Below, in pieces: positions 1 through 8,977 of a DNA stretch of 64,000 nucleotides (positions within the stretch are counted from its first letter, which is position 1; every line of letters begins with the position of its first letter). Source of the DNA: Qipengyuania marincola (GTDB lineage: Bacteria; Pseudomonadota; Alphaproteobacteria; Sphingomonadales; Sphingomonadaceae); assembly GCF_029688625.1 (NCBI RefSeq), contig NZ_JARULC010000001.1:558001-622000 (forward strand), in the 5' to 3' direction. The position numbers were made by a program, and so were the translations under genes. A model generated the notes under the pieces. It had not been told where the DNA came from. It was given only the letters and a program-made list of their open reading frames with translations, and made no database searches.

Positions 1-34
1 CCATCACCTCCATCAGCTGATCGATATCGGTCAT
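1..34 (-). CDS. rimI: Ribosomal protein alanine N-acetyltransferase RimI, N-terminal fragment
   Basis: Only the first 11 codons lie in the window; they read MTDIDQLMEVM and then run off the left edge. The ATG shares an ATGA overlap with the stop of tsaB, so the two are translationally coupled. RimI acetylates the N-terminus of ribosomal protein S18 and commonly follows tsaB in bacteria. The assignment rests on that gene order and on a short N-terminus that looks like alphaproteobacterial RimI, so it is inference rather than a domain match. Confidence 0.6.
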   Translation of the reverse strand, partial: MTDIDQLMEVM

Positions 35-654
35 GGGCTGGCCGGCTTCGCATCGGGCTCGCGGCCATACAGGGGGGCCAGAGTGTCGCTCAGAACAGCA
101 GACGGCAGGGCGAGACCGTGACGAGCGTCGGGGAGGCAATCGAGGACCGAAAAGCCGGCGCGTCCCGCGGCCAGCTCGGCGGCCTTGCCACCGATGACGA
201 CGCAATGGTTGTCGCGCGTCTGCGCCGTTTGCGGCGGAAGCGAGATGGGTTCTGTTTCGGGATGACCGCTGCTGTCGAAATTCTGGACGAACCATTCGCC
301 ATGGCCGCCGTTTGTGCACACCGTAACCGCATCCCCGACATGCTCGCCGCCATCTTGCCGAGCCATCGCGGCGAGCAGGGCAAGGGTCGGATAGCCTTGC
401 ACTTTGGCCTGCCAAGCGATTCCGAGAGCCTGCGCCACGGCGAGGCCGATGCGGATTCCGGTGAAGCTACCGGGCCCGAGCGAGACGCGAACGGAGTCGG
501 CCTGCCCCTTGCCGGGCAATTGCGCGATCATCGGCACCAGGCGCTCGGCATGGCCGCGGCCAAGCACTTCGTGACGCGCGTCGAGAAGTTCGCCGCCGTC
601 GAAGAGCGCTACCGAACAGGCCTCGGTCGCCGTTTCTATTACGAGAATCCGCAT
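31..654 (-). CDS. tsaB: tRNA threonylcarbamoyladenosine biosynthesis protein TsaB
   Basis: TsaB is the non-catalytic partner of TsaD in the complex that transfers threonylcarbamoyl to A37 of ANN-decoding tRNAs. The 207-residue protein begins MRILVIETATEACSVALFDG, the ASKHA-fold N-terminus of the family, and carries the conserved GPGSFTGIRIGLA segment near residues 60-72. Length is normal for a short TsaB. It is the last full gene of a minus-strand run (Nfu-type protein, nitroreductase, tsaB) and its stop overlaps the start of rimI by four bases, a pairing widespread in bacteria. It starts at an ATG 37 nt after the nitroreductase stop. Confidence 0.95.
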   Translation of the reverse strand: MRILVIETATEACSVALFDGGELLDARHEVLGRGHAERLVPMIAQLPGKGQADSVRVSLGPGSFTGIRIGLAVAQALGIAWQAKVQGYPTLALLAAMARQDGGEHVGDAVTVCTNGGHGEWFVQNFDSSGHPETEPISLPPQTAQTRDNHCVVIGGKAAELAAGRAGFSVLDCLPDARHGLALPSAVLSDTLAPLYGREPDAKPASP

Positions 655-691
655 CAGCCGCGCCCTGCCTCAGGCGCGGCTGCGCTTCAAG

Positions 692-1300
692 TCAGACGAT
701 GCGGTTGAACTTGTCGAAATCGGGACGCGGACTGCGATCGAAGATCGTCGTCTCGTCGCCATAGCCGATCGCGCAGACCCAGTCGGCGCGATGCCGTGGC
801 TGGTCGGCGAAGAACGCCTCGGTCACTTTGTCGAGGTCGACTCCCGACATCGGCCCGCAATCGAGGCCCTGTGCGCGCGCTGCAATCATAAGATATGCGC
901 CCTGCAGGGCGGAGTTGCGCTTTGCGCCGTCCTTGCGGCCGTCTTCGTCGCCTTCGAACCAGCTCTTAGCGTCGGTATGCGGGAACAGCCAGGGCAGTTC
1001 CTCGTGGAAGTCGATGTCATAGCCGATGATGACTACGACCGGCGCAGTCTTGATCTTCTCCTGGTTCCCCTCGCTCGCGCATTCGGCCAGCTTGTCGCGT
1101 GATTCCTGCGACATGCACCAGACGAACCGGCCCGGCTGCATGTTGGCCGAGGTCGGACCCATCTTGAGCAATTCGTAGATCGCGTGGATCTGTTCCTCGC
1201 TCACCGCCTTATTATGCCAGCCATTATAGCTGCGCGCTTCGCGGAAGATCTGGTCGAGCGCGTCGCCGGAAAGCTTTTGGTCGTGAAATTGCTGGGTCAT
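692..1300 (-). CDS. Nitroreductase-family protein, RutE/HadB-like (malonic semialdehyde reductase type)
   Basis: This is an FMN-dependent nitroreductase-fold enzyme of about 202 residues. Family members of this subgroup reduce malonic semialdehyde or quinone-like substrates with NAD(P)H. The signature RSYNGWHNKAVSEEQIHAIYELLKMGPTSANMQP is split here: RSYNGW near residue 23 and GPTSANMQPGRFVW near 47-60 form the FMN phosphate site, and ARAQGLDCGPMSG near 140-152 is the second flavin motif. The ATG at 1300 is chosen because AAGAGGA lies just upstream; a longer frame would overlap the preceding gene. It sits 22 nt after the Nfu-type gene, probably in one operon. The true substrate is not visible from sequence; no other rut genes are nearby. 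Confidence 0.88.
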   Translation of the reverse strand: MTQQFHDQKLSGDALDQIFREARSYNGWHNKAVSEEQIHAIYELLKMGPTSANMQPGRFVWCMSQESRDKLAECASEGNQEKIKTAPVVVIIGYDIDFHEELPWLFPHTDAKSWFEGDEDGRKDGAKRNSALQGAYLMIAARAQGLDCGPMSGVDLDKVTEAFFADQPRHRADWVCAIGYGDETTIFDRSPRPDFDKFNRIV

Positions 1301-1322
1301 CAAGTCCTCTTGGTCTGGCAAA

Positions 1323-1904
1323 TCAGGCTGCGCGGACTTCAACGACCTCCGGGACATAATGTTTCAACAGACCTTCGATGCCGTGCTTGAGCGTGGCAGT
1401 GGATGACGGGCAGCCCGAGCAGGCCCCCTGCATCTGCAAATGCACCACACCGTCGCGGTAGCCGCGATACTGGATATCGCCGCCGTCGCCCGCGACGGCC
1501 GGGCGCACGCGCGTCTCGAGCAGCTCGTTGATCTGCGCGATGATGTCGGCATCTTCGTCGCGCTCTTCGACCAGCATCGCCTCGTCTTCCGGCGGAACGG
1601 CGATGCCGCCGGCGGTCCCGGCAGCGAAGAGCGGCGCCTCGGAGACGAAATGATCGAGCAGGATCGCAACGACCTGCGGCTTCAGATCGGTCCAGCTGAC
1701 GCCCGGTGCCGCGGTGACGGTCACGAAATCGGCGCCGAAGAAGACATTCGTCACATCGCCGAGATCGAACAGCGCCTGCGCCAGCGGGCTTGCCTCGGCC
1801 GCTTCGGGCGTCGCGAATTCGCGGGTTCCCGATCCCATCACCGGCTTGCCGGGCAGGAACTTGAGGCTGGAGGGATTGGGCGTGGTTTCGGTCTCGATGA
1901 ACAT
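1323..1904 (-). CDS. NFU1-type iron-sulfur cluster carrier (Nfu N-terminal plus NifU C-terminal domain)
   Basis: The 193-residue protein has the Nfu N-terminal domain (MFIETETTPNPSSLKFLPG at the start) and a NifU-like C-terminal domain with the cluster-binding CxxC as ACSGCPSS (Cys162, Cys165). Proteins of this layout receive an Fe-S cluster from the scaffold and pass it to client enzymes; they match mitochondrial NFU1 rather than E. coli NfuA, which has a degenerate A-type domain. The gene heads the minus-strand group ending in tsaB-rimI. It is divergent from the M16 peptidase gene across about 97 bp that must hold both promoters; I saw no convincing IscR- or Fur-like site there. Confidence 0.95.
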   Translation of the reverse strand: MFIETETTPNPSSLKFLPGKPVMGSGTREFATPEAAEASPLAQALFDLGDVTNVFFGADFVTVTAAPGVSWTDLKPQVVAILLDHFVSEAPLFAAGTAGGIAVPPEDEAMLVEERDEDADIIAQINELLETRVRPAVAGDGGDIQYRGYRDGVVHLQMQGACSGCPSSTATLKHGIEGLLKHYVPEVVEVRAA

Positions 1905-2001
1905 TCCGCCTATCTAGGGAGCGCGGGAACGCGCCACAAGCAAAGATGCTTTTTGCCAATGTTCACTGTCCCTTCACACCAAGGCTCCCTATATCCCCGC
2001 C

Positions 2002-4941
2002 ATGGCTATTCTTTCGCGCGCCGTCCGGCGTCTTGCGCTCGTCCTTCCTCTCGCGTTCGTGGCCCAGCAGCCCCTGCTTGCGCAGGCGCCTGCCGAACCC
2101 ACTCCGAAGCACCTCACCGAAGAGGGCGAGACCCCCTGGATCTACGAGGGCAGCGATGTCCCGCGCGACGAGGAATGGACCTTCGGCGAGCTGCCCAACG
2201 GCCTGCGCTATGCGGTGCGCAAGAACGGGGTGCCGCCCGACCAGGTCTCGATCCGGGTGCGCATCGATGCCGGTTCGCTGCATGAGGAAGACAGCGAACA
2301 GGGCTATGCCCACCTGCTCGAACACCTGCTGTTCCGCGAAAGCCAGTATCTCGGCCCGGCCATGGCGATCCCGACGTGGCAGCGCCTGGGGGCGACCTTC
2401 GGCAGCGACACCAATGCCGAAACCAGCCCGACACACACGGTCTACAAGCTCGACCTGCCCAACGTGAACGAAGCGAAGCTGGCCGAGAGCATGAAGATTC
2501 TCTCCGGCATGGTCCGCGCGCCGGTCCTAAGCGATGCCAATGTGCAGGCGGAGGTTCCCATCGTGCTCGCAGAGAAGCGCGAGCGCGGCGGGCCGCAGCA
2601 GCGCGCCGCCGAGCAGACCCGCGAAACATTGTTTGCCGGGCAGAAGCTGGCCAACCGGCTACCGATCGGGACCGAGGCAACGCTCAATGCCGCCACCGGC
2701 ACTTCGGTCAGCGCCTTCTACGATCGCTGGTACCGGCCCGAGAACACCGTGATCGTCGCCGTCGGCGATCTCGACCCGATGCAACTCGCCGCGGAAATCG
2801 AGAAATGGTTCGGTGACTGGCAGGGCGAGGGGGCAAGCGTGGCCGCGCCCGATTTCGGCGACCCTGTCGCCCCCGCCGGTGCCGATGCGGACAATCCGGT
2901 CGGCGAAGTGTCGGCGATCGTCGCGCCCGGCCTGCAGCGCAGCTTTACCTATGCCGTGATGCGCCCCTGGCGGCCGGTACAGGACACGATCGTCTATAAC
3001 GAGGGCCTGCTGCGCGACAGCCTGGCGCAGGCGCTGATCAACCGGCGGCTGGAGGCGCGCGCACGAGCCGGAGGCAAGTACCTCTACGCCCAGGTGCAGC
3101 AGGACGATGTCAGCCGCTCCACCGATGCGACCTTCGTGTCCTTCGCGCCGCTGTCGGACGATTGGGAGGGGGCGTTGGCCGATGTGCGCGCGGTGATCGC
3201 CGATGCGCTGGCCAACCCGCCGACGCAGGAAGAAATCGATCGCGAGCTGGCCGAATTCGAATCCATTTTCGCCAGCTCGGTCGAACAGCGCCGCGTGATG
3301 GCGGGGGCCCGGCTGGCCGACGACATCGTCAATGCCGTCGACATTCGCGAGACGGTCGCGGCGCCTGAAACCGTGCTCATGGTCTTCAATTCCATGCGCG
3401 AGAAGGTCACGCCCGAGCAGATGCTGGAGCAGACCCGCAAGCTGTTCGACGGGGCGGTGATCCGCGCAGCCTATGTGACGCCCCAAACCGGCGAAGCGAG
3501 CGATGCGGAGATTCGCACGGCCATGCTTGCCCCAGTGGAAGCGGCGGCCGATGCGCGGATCGCGGCGCAGGACATCTCCTTTGCCGATCTGCCCGCCATC
3601 GGCGAGCCCGGCACGATCGAGCGGCAGGGGCCCCTCGGCGTGCTCGATATCGAGCGGGTTGACTTTGCCAATGGCGTGAAGGCGATCCTGTGGGCGAACG
3701 ATGCCGAACCCGGCCGCGTGGCGGTCAAGGTCCGCTTCGGCGGCGGCTGGCGCGCCATCGAGGAAGAGGATGGCGCCTATGCCATGCTCGGCCGCATGGC
3801 ACTGGTCGGCTCGGGCCTCGGCGAACTCGGCCAGGAAGAACTCGACCGGATTTCGACCGGTCGGCGGATGGGCTTCGACTTCGACATTGCCGATGGCGCC
3901 TTCACCCTGTTCGCACAGACCCGCGGGCAGGACCTCGCCGACCAGCTCTACCTCTTCGCCGCCAAGCTCGCCATGCCGCGCTGGGACCCGAACCCGGTGC
4001 TGCGCGCGCAGGCTGCCGCCCGGCTTGCTTATGAAAGCTACGGTGCCAATCCTGCCGGCGTGATCAATCGCGATCTCGAATATCTGCTCCGCGGACGCGA
4101 CGGGCGGTTCGAGATTGCCGACCCGGCCGCCATTGATGCGACCACGCCCGAGGGCTTTCGCCAGGTGTGGGAGCCGCTGCTGAAGCAAGGCCCGGTCGAG
4201 GTGCTGGTATTTGGAGATTTCGACCGGCAGCAGGGCATCGAGGCGCTGGCCAAAACCTTTGGCGCACTCGAACCGCGCGATCCCCTGCCGGCCGATGTCG
4301 CGGCCTCTGGCTTCACCTTCCCCGAGCCGGGCGAAACGGTCGTGCGCTATCATCGCGGCGATGCCAACCAGGCTGCCGCGGTTATCGCCTGGCCGAGCGG
4401 GGCGGGCGTCGACGGTCTGCCTGAATCGCGCCAGCTCGAAATCCTCACGCAGGTGTTCAACAACCGGCTGATGGATGCGATGCGCGAGCGGGCAGGCGCT
4501 AGCTACGCGCCGGTGATCAACAGCCAGTGGCCGACCGATGTCGAGAGCGGTGGACGTATCACCGCCTTCGCGCAGTTGCGGCCCGAGGACGTTCCGGCCT
4601 TCTTCGCTGCGGCCGACCAGATCGCCAGCGACCTTGCCACCCAGCCGCCCAGTGCCGACGAATTGCAGCGCGTTACCGAACCGTTGCTGCAATACGTGAA
4701 CCGCGTCTCGACCGGCAATCTGTTCTGGCTGTTCCAGCTGGAAGGTTCGACGCAGGACCCGGCGCGGATCGGCCTGCTGCGCTCGCTGCTGAACGATCTG
4801 ACGCAGACCACGCCTGAACGGATGCAACTGCTGGCGCAGAAGTATTTCGGCGACACGCGAGGTTGGCGCATGGCTGTCATCCCCGAAGGACAGGAGCTGG
4901 CCACGCGCGTGACGACGGCCCCGGCCGAGGCCGCTCGCTAG
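2002..4941 (+). CDS. Exported M16-family zinc metallopeptidase, tandem-domain
   Basis: A 979-residue protein with an N-terminal signal peptide (basic start, hydrophobic stretch about 10-23, cleavage likely after the LAQA near 29). The inverted zinc motif HxxEH is HLLEH at residues 104-108, with a downstream glutamate region (AEVPIVLAEKRERGG) supplying the third ligand. Two further M16-type half-domains follow, the last ones lacking HxxEH, as usual for pitrilysin-like enzymes that form a closed chamber and degrade short peptides. It acts in the periplasm or is outer-membrane associated. Transcribed alone, it ends in a strong hairpin plus T-run that overlaps its stop codon. Confidence 0.94.
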   Translation: MAILSRAVRRLALVLPLAFVAQQPLLAQAPAEPTPKHLTEEGETPWIYEGSDVPRDEEWTFGELPNGLRYAVRKNGVPPDQVSIRVRIDAGSLHEEDSEQGYAHLLEHLLFRESQYLGPAMAIPTWQRLGATFGSDTNAETSPTHTVYKLDLPNVNEAKLAESMKILSGMVRAPVLSDANVQAEVPIVLAEKRERGGPQQRAAEQTRETLFAGQKLANRLPIGTEATLNAATGTSVSAFYDRWYRPENTVIVAVGDLDPMQLAAEIEKWFGDWQGEGASVAAPDFGDPVAPAGADADNPVGEVSAIVAPGLQRSFTYAVMRPWRPVQDTIVYNEGLLRDSLAQALINRRLEARARAGGKYLYAQVQQDDVSRSTDATFVSFAPLSDDWEGALADVRAVIADALANPPTQEEIDRELAEFESIFASSVEQRRVMAGARLADDIVNAVDIRETVAAPETVLMVFNSMREKVTPEQMLEQTRKLFDGAVIRAAYVTPQTGEASDAEIRTAMLAPVEAAADARIAAQDISFADLPAIGEPGTIERQGPLGVLDIERVDFANGVKAILWANDAEPGRVAVKVRFGGGWRAIEEEDGAYAMLGRMALVGSGLGELGQEELDRISTGRRMGFDFDIADGAFTLFAQTRGQDLADQLYLFAAKLAMPRWDPNPVLRAQAAARLAYESYGANPAGVINRDLEYLLRGRDGRFEIADPAAIDATTPEGFRQVWEPLLKQGPVEVLVFGDFDRQQGIEALAKTFGALEPRDPLPADVAASGFTFPEPGETVVRYHRGDANQAAAVIAWPSGAGVDGLPESRQLEILTQVFNNRLMDAMRERAGASYAPVINSQWPTDVESGGRITAFAQLRPEDVPAFFAAADQIASDLATQPPSADELQRVTEPLLQYVNRVSTGNLFWLFQLEGSTQDPARIGLLRSLLNDLTQTTPERMQLLAQKYFGDTRGWRMAVIPEGQELATRVTTAPAEAAR

Positions 4942-4964
4942 CCGGTTGCAGCAATCGGCTTTTT
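4940..4964 (+). terminator. Intrinsic terminator after the M16 peptidase gene
   Basis: A 9-bp stem (AGCCGGTTG with CAATCGGCT, one G-U pair) around a three-base loop is followed directly by TTTTT. The left arm starts inside the TAG stop codon, so the terminator is fused to the end of the gene. Confidence 0.72.
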
Positions 4965-5061
4965 AAGCTGGCCAAGCAAAAGCTGCTTGCGGCATGAGCT
5001 GTGCTCGTCTGCGATGGGCGGGTACAAACGGCGCAATTCCGCGCTGCGAATGGAAGTGACA

Positions 5062-6435
5062 ATGGCGACGAACTGGGCACCGGATAGCTGGAAGAGTTTC
5101 GAGGCAAGGCATTTGCCCGAATATCTCGACCCGGCCGCACTCGACGCCGCGACTACTGCGCTGGAAACGCACCCGCCGCTGGTCTTTGCGGGCGAGGCGC
5201 GGGCGCTCAAGGCCGATCTCGCCGAAGTGGCGGAGGGCAAGGCGTTCCTGCTGCAGGGCGGCGATTGCGCCGAAAGCTTCGCCGAATTCCACCCGAACAA
5301 TATCCGCGACACCTTCCGCGTGCTGCTGCAGATGGCGGTCGTCATGACCTTCGCCAGTAAGAAGCCGGTGGTGAAGGTTGGACGCATGGCGGGCCAGTTC
5401 GCCAAGCCGCGCAGTTCGAATACCGAAACGCAGGACGGCATCACTCTGCCGAGCTATTTCGGCGACAACATCAACGGTATCGATTTCGACGAGGCCAGCC
5501 GAACCAACGATCCGCAGCGCATGGTGCGCGCCTATTCGCAGGCCGCCGCCACGCTCAACCTGCTGCGTGCCTTTGCCGGCGGCGGCTATGCGAACCTGCG
5601 CCAGGTCCACCAGTGGACGCTCGATTTCATGGGCCGCAGCCCTTGGGCAGACAAGTTCAAGGATGTGGCCGACCGCATCGGCGAAGCCCTCGATTTCATG
5701 GAAGCCTGCGGGATCACGCCCGAAACCCTGCCGCAATTGCGCGGCACCAGCTTCTACACGAGCCACGAGGCGTTGCTGCTGCCCTACGAGCAGGCGCTGA
5801 CCCGCCGCGACAGCCTGACCGGCGACTGGTACGATACCAGCGCGCATATGGTCTGGATCGGCGACCGCACCCGTTTCGATGGCAGCGCGCATGTCGAATT
5901 CGCGCGCGGCATCGGCAATCCGCTCGGCATGAAATGCGGGCCGAGCCTCGAGACCGACGCGATGCTGCGCCTGCTCGACACGCTCAATCCCGCCCGCGAG
6001 CCGGGGCGCATCACGCTGATCAGCCGGTTCGGCCACGACAAGGTGGAAGACGGCCTGCCGCGCCTCGTGCGCGCAGTAAAGGCGGAAGGCCACCCGGTCG
6101 TATGGAGCTGCGACCCGATGCACGGCAATGTGGTGAAGTCGGAGAGCGGCTACAAGACGCGCCCCTTCGACCGCATCCTGACCGAGGTTAAAGGCTTCTT
6201 CGCGGTCCACCGCGACGAGGGCACGCACCCCGGCGGCATCCATGTCGAAATGACGGGGCAGGACGTGACCGAATGCGTCGGTGGCGCAGTGGCCATCACC
6301 GATGAGGCCCTCAAGGATCGCTATCACACCCATTGCGACCCGCGCCTCAATGCCGCGCAGTCGCTGGAACTGGCCTTCCTCATCGCCGAGATGCTCAATG
6401 AAGAGCAGGGCATGCGGCGCGCCGACGCGGCCTGA
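5062..6435 (+). CDS. Class II 3-deoxy-7-phosphoheptulonate (DAHP) synthase
   Basis: This enzyme condenses phosphoenolpyruvate and erythrose 4-phosphate, the first step of the shikimate pathway. The 457-residue product is the plant/actinobacterial type II form, about 100 residues longer than E. coli AroG. Clear family blocks are QGGDCAESF near residue 67, [16 protein letters not shown] near 103-118, [11 protein letters not shown] near 235, [11 protein letters not shown] near 290 and [10 protein letters not shown] near 345. The ATG at 5062 has GGAAG about seven bases upstream and fits family N-termini ([15 protein letters not shown]); longer in-frame starts are unlikely. It is flanked by the M16 terminator and a GGDEF gene and appears monocistronic. 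Confidence 0.96.
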   Translation: MATNWAPDSWKSFEARHLPEYLDPAALDAATTALETHPPLVFAGEARALKADLAEVAEGKAFLLQGGDCAESFAEFHPNNIRDTFRVLLQMAVVMTFASKKPVVKVGRMAGQFAKPRSSNTETQDGITLPSYFGDNINGIDFDEASRTNDPQRMVRAYSQAAATLNLLRAFAGGGYANLRQVHQWTLDFMGRSPWADKFKDVADRIGEALDFMEACGITPETLPQLRGTSFYTSHEALLLPYEQALTRRDSLTGDWYDTSAHMVWIGDRTRFDGSAHVEFARGIGNPLGMKCGPSLETDAMLRLLDTLNPAREPGRITLISRFGHDKVEDGLPRLVRAVKAEGHPVVWSCDPMHGNVVKSESGYKTRPFDRILTEVKGFFAVHRDEGTHPGGIHVEMTGQDVTECVGGAVAITDEALKDRYHTHCDPRLNAAQSLELAFLIAEMLNEEQGMRRADAA

Positions 6436-6514
6436 CCTAGGGGCAATCACCTAAGCCGCAATTCGCCAAACCTTTCCTCCGTTCCGACTATCGACGGGCA
6501 AGAAAGGAGATGGC

Positions 6515-7618
6515 GTGGCGCGTCCTGCGATAGAAATGGTGTGCCTGGCGCTGGCGTGGGTGATGATAGCGCTGGCAATCATGCTCGGCTCTTGGCCCCC
6601 GGATGGCGCATTCCTGCAGGGCTTGTTGCTTGCCGCGCTCCTGCCGCTGACACTGCTCGCTCTGTGCTTCATGCGCCGCCCACCGACCGCGGCGGTTATC
6701 GCGACGCCGCCTCCGCCGCCCGAAACCAGCCTCGCCGACGAACTTGCCGGCATCGGCCGTTGGAGTGTCGATCTGCTGACGGGCGGGCATCGCTGGTCGC
6801 GTGAGTTTTGCAGGATTGCCGGCCTGCCCCTGACAACCCCGCCAGATGCCGAAACGCTGCGCGCACTCTTGCCGGAGGGGACGCGGCAGATGGAGGTCGC
6901 TTTCCTGGCGCATCGGCACGACCGCGGGACCTATCCCATCGAATTCGAGATCGAGAACCAGACCCTGGGCACGCGGCTCCTGCGGGCCCGCGCGCGCAAC
7001 GTCTTCTCGCCAGAAGGACAGGTCGAGCATGTCCTGATGGTCGTGCGCGATGCGACGGAGGAATATTCGCAGGCCGCCCGCATGCATCGTGCCACCCAGG
7101 CCGCATTGCAGCAGGCCGAGGAAGCGCGTCGGCTGGCGAACACCGATCCGCTGACCGGTCTCCCCAATCGACGCAGCGCGATGGCCGCGCTCGACCGGGA
7201 GATCGTGCGGGCAAGACAGAATGAGGTGCATCTCGCCGCGTTGCTGTTCGATGTCGATTTCTTCAAATCGATCAATGACACGCATGGCCATGCGGTGGGC
7301 GACCGCGTCCTCACCGAAATTGCCGCCATCGTGCTGCGCAATTTGCGCGAGGGGCAATGCGCAGCCAGGATCGGGGGCGAGGAATTTCTTCTCGTCTGTC
7401 CTGACGCCGATGCCGGGGTGGCGGCGGAGGTGGCCGAGCGCCTGCGTCAGGCGATCCACCAAGGGACTCAGACCGCGGACGTTCCCGCCGTGACGGTCAG
7501 CGTGGGCCATGCCGCCTTGCGCCCGGGAGAGACGAGCCTGCAACTGTTCTCGCGCGCGGACGAGGCGCTCTATGCTGCCAAGCGCGCCGGCAGGAATCGG
7601 GTGAAACTGGCGGCATGA
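6515..7618 (+). CDS. Membrane-anchored PAS-GGDEF diguanylate cyclase
   Basis: The product makes the second messenger cyclic di-GMP from two GTP. Residues 7-25 and about 33-52 are hydrophobic membrane segments, followed by a Pro-rich linker, a PAS-like domain (about 72-185, beginning ELAGIGRWSVDLLTGGHRWS) and a GGDEF domain with the active loop GGEEF at 287-291. GGEEF is a competent variant. The usual inhibitory I-site RxxD just before it reads REGQ, so product feedback may be weak or absent. Start is GTG at 6515 with AAGGAG upstream; the nearer ATG at 6510 is in a frame that stops after seven codons. No EAL domain or partner phosphodiesterase is adjacent. Confidence 0.93.
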   Translation: MARPAIEMVCLALAWVMIALAIMLGSWPPDGAFLQGLLLAALLPLTLLALCFMRRPPTAAVIATPPPPPETSLADELAGIGRWSVDLLTGGHRWSREFCRIAGLPLTTPPDAETLRALLPEGTRQMEVAFLAHRHDRGTYPIEFEIENQTLGTRLLRARARNVFSPEGQVEHVLMVVRDATEEYSQAARMHRATQAALQQAEEARRLANTDPLTGLPNRRSAMAALDREIVRARQNEVHLAALLFDVDFFKSINDTHGHAVGDRVLTEIAAIVLRNLREGQCAARIGGEEFLLVCPDADAGVAAEVAERLRQAIHQGTQTADVPAVTVSVGHAALRPGETSLQLFSRADEALYAAKRAGRNRVKLAA

Positions 7619-7623
7619 CGCCA

Positions 7624-7654
7624 ACTTAGCTGTCAGCGGCAAGCTAAGTCTTTC
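7624..7654 (+). terminator. Probable terminator after the GGDEF gene
   Basis: An 8-bp perfect stem (ACTTAGCT with AGCTAAGT) and a ten-base loop, followed by TCTTTC, begins five bases after the cyclase stop. The T-run is weak, so termination is likely but not certain. Confidence 0.5.
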
Positions 7655-7726
7655 AACCGTCACCTGTTTGCGCCATGATGGATCGCGGTTGCCGCATTCT
7701 GGCGCCGCCGAAGAGGGGAGCCCCAA

Positions 7727-8977
7727 ATGCCCCGCCAGACTTTGCTTGCACGGGAAGCCGATCCGGCACGACCGGCGCGCTATCATGCCGTGCGCCGTCT
7801 TACCGAAGCGCTCGCCGCGCCGCTTTCGGAAGCCGATGCGACCCTCCAGTCGATGGAAGACGCCTCGCCCGCCAAATGGCATCTCGCGCATGTCACCTGG
7901 TTCTGGGAGACGTTCCTGCTGCGCGATCACCTCGATGGGTATCGCCTATATGACGAGCGCTGGCCCTTCGTCTTCAATTCCTATTACGAGGCCGAGGGCG
8001 AGCGGATCGCGCGTTTTTCGCGCGGGATGCTCTCCCGCCCGACGGTTGCCGATATTCTTGCCTGGCGAGCCCATGTCGACGAGGCGATGCAGCCTTTGCT
8101 GGAGCGCGAGGAGCTGGCTCCGCTGGTCGAGCTCGGCTTTGCGCACGAGCAGCAGCATCAGGAATTGCTGCTGACGGACATCAAGCACGCTCTGTTCCAG
8201 AATCCGCTCGGCCCGGCGATGTGGGAAACCACGCCCGGTCAGGCTGAGGCGCGGACTCGCGGCTGGCATGCGCACCCCGGCGGAGTGGCGCGGATCGGCC
8301 ATCAGGATGGAGGCTTCGCCTTCGACAATGAAGGGCCGGTCCATCGGGTGCTGCTCGAACCCTTCGCCCTCGCCGATCGGCTTGTCACCAATGGCGAATG
8401 GGCCGACTTCATCGCCGATGGCGGTTATGAAACCGCCTCGCTCTGGCTGTCGGACGGCTGGGCTTGGGTCAATGAGAATGCGATCCGCGCGCCGCTCTAC
8501 TGGCACGAGGACGAGCATTTCACGCATGGTGGCTGGCAGGCGCGCGATCCGCATGCGCCCGTCACCCATATCTCCTATTACGAGGCCGATGCCTTCGCCA
8601 GCTGGGCCGGATACCGGCTGCCGACCGAATTCGAGTGGGAAGCGATCGCGCGTGGGCAGGAGGGGCAGGATGCGGCCCATGATCCGGCCGGCGGCAACCA
8701 GCTCGACGAAGCGGCCCCCCCACTGCCTCTCGGGAGCGAGAGCCTGTTCGGCGACTGCTGGCAGTTCACCCGTTCCGCCTATCTGCCCTATCCCCGTTTC
8801 CAGCCGGCCGAAGGTGCGGTCGGCGAATACAACGGCAAGTTCATGAGCGGGCAGTTCGTGCTGAAGGGCGCGAGCTGCGCCACGGCGCGCGGCCACTCGC
8901 GTGCCTCCTATCGCAATTTCTTCTACCCCCACCAGCGCTGGCAGTTCACCGGCCTGCGGCTCGCAAAGGACGTCTGA
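7727..8977 (+). CDS. egtB: Ergothioneine biosynthesis sulfoxide synthase EgtB
   Basis: EgtB is a non-haem iron enzyme that joins hercynine (trimethyl-histidine) to the sulfur of cysteine or gamma-glutamylcysteine with O2. The 416-residue protein has an N-terminal DinB-like domain with the three-histidine iron site (His52 or His55 in KWHLAH, and His140/His144 in HEQQHQE) and a C-terminal formylglycine-generating-enzyme-like fold (GYRLPTEFEWEA, then FVLKGASCATARGHSRASYRNFF and WQFTGLRLA). It starts the operon egtB-egtD-FAD oxidoreductase; its TGA shares one base with the egtD ATG. No egtA, egtC or egtE is in the window, so the sulfur donor (cysteine or gamma-glutamylcysteine) cannot be told from context. 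Confidence 0.96.
   Translation: MPRQTLLAREADPARPARYHAVRRLTEALAAPLSEADATLQSMEDASPAKWHLAHVTWFWETFLLRDHLDGYRLYDERWPFVFNSYYEAEGERIARFSRGMLSRPTVADILAWRAHVDEAMQPLLEREELAPLVELGFAHEQQHQELLLTDIKHALFQNPLGPAMWETTPGQAEARTRGWHAHPGGVARIGHQDGGFAFDNEGPVHRVLLEPFALADRLVTNGEWADFIADGGYETASLWLSDGWAWVNENAIRAPLYWHEDEHFTHGGWQARDPHAPVTHISYYEADAFASWAGYRLPTEFEWEAIARGQEGQDAAHDPAGGNQLDEAAPPLPLGSESLFGDCWQFTRSAYLPYPRFQPAEGAVGEYNGKFMSGQFVLKGASCATARGHSRASYRNFFYPHQRWQFTGLRLAKDV

Noticed and set aside
1905..2001. Iron or Fe-S regulatory site before the Nfu-type gene
   Set aside because: No palindrome with Fur or IscR spacing could be found; only a weak GCAAA/TTTGC repeat.
2659..4827. A 722-codon open frame antisense to the M16 peptidase gene
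   Set aside because: It is a mirror of GC-rich codon usage: the sense frame holds the signal peptide, HxxEH motif and full family length, while the antisense product is His/Arg-rich with no recognisable domain.
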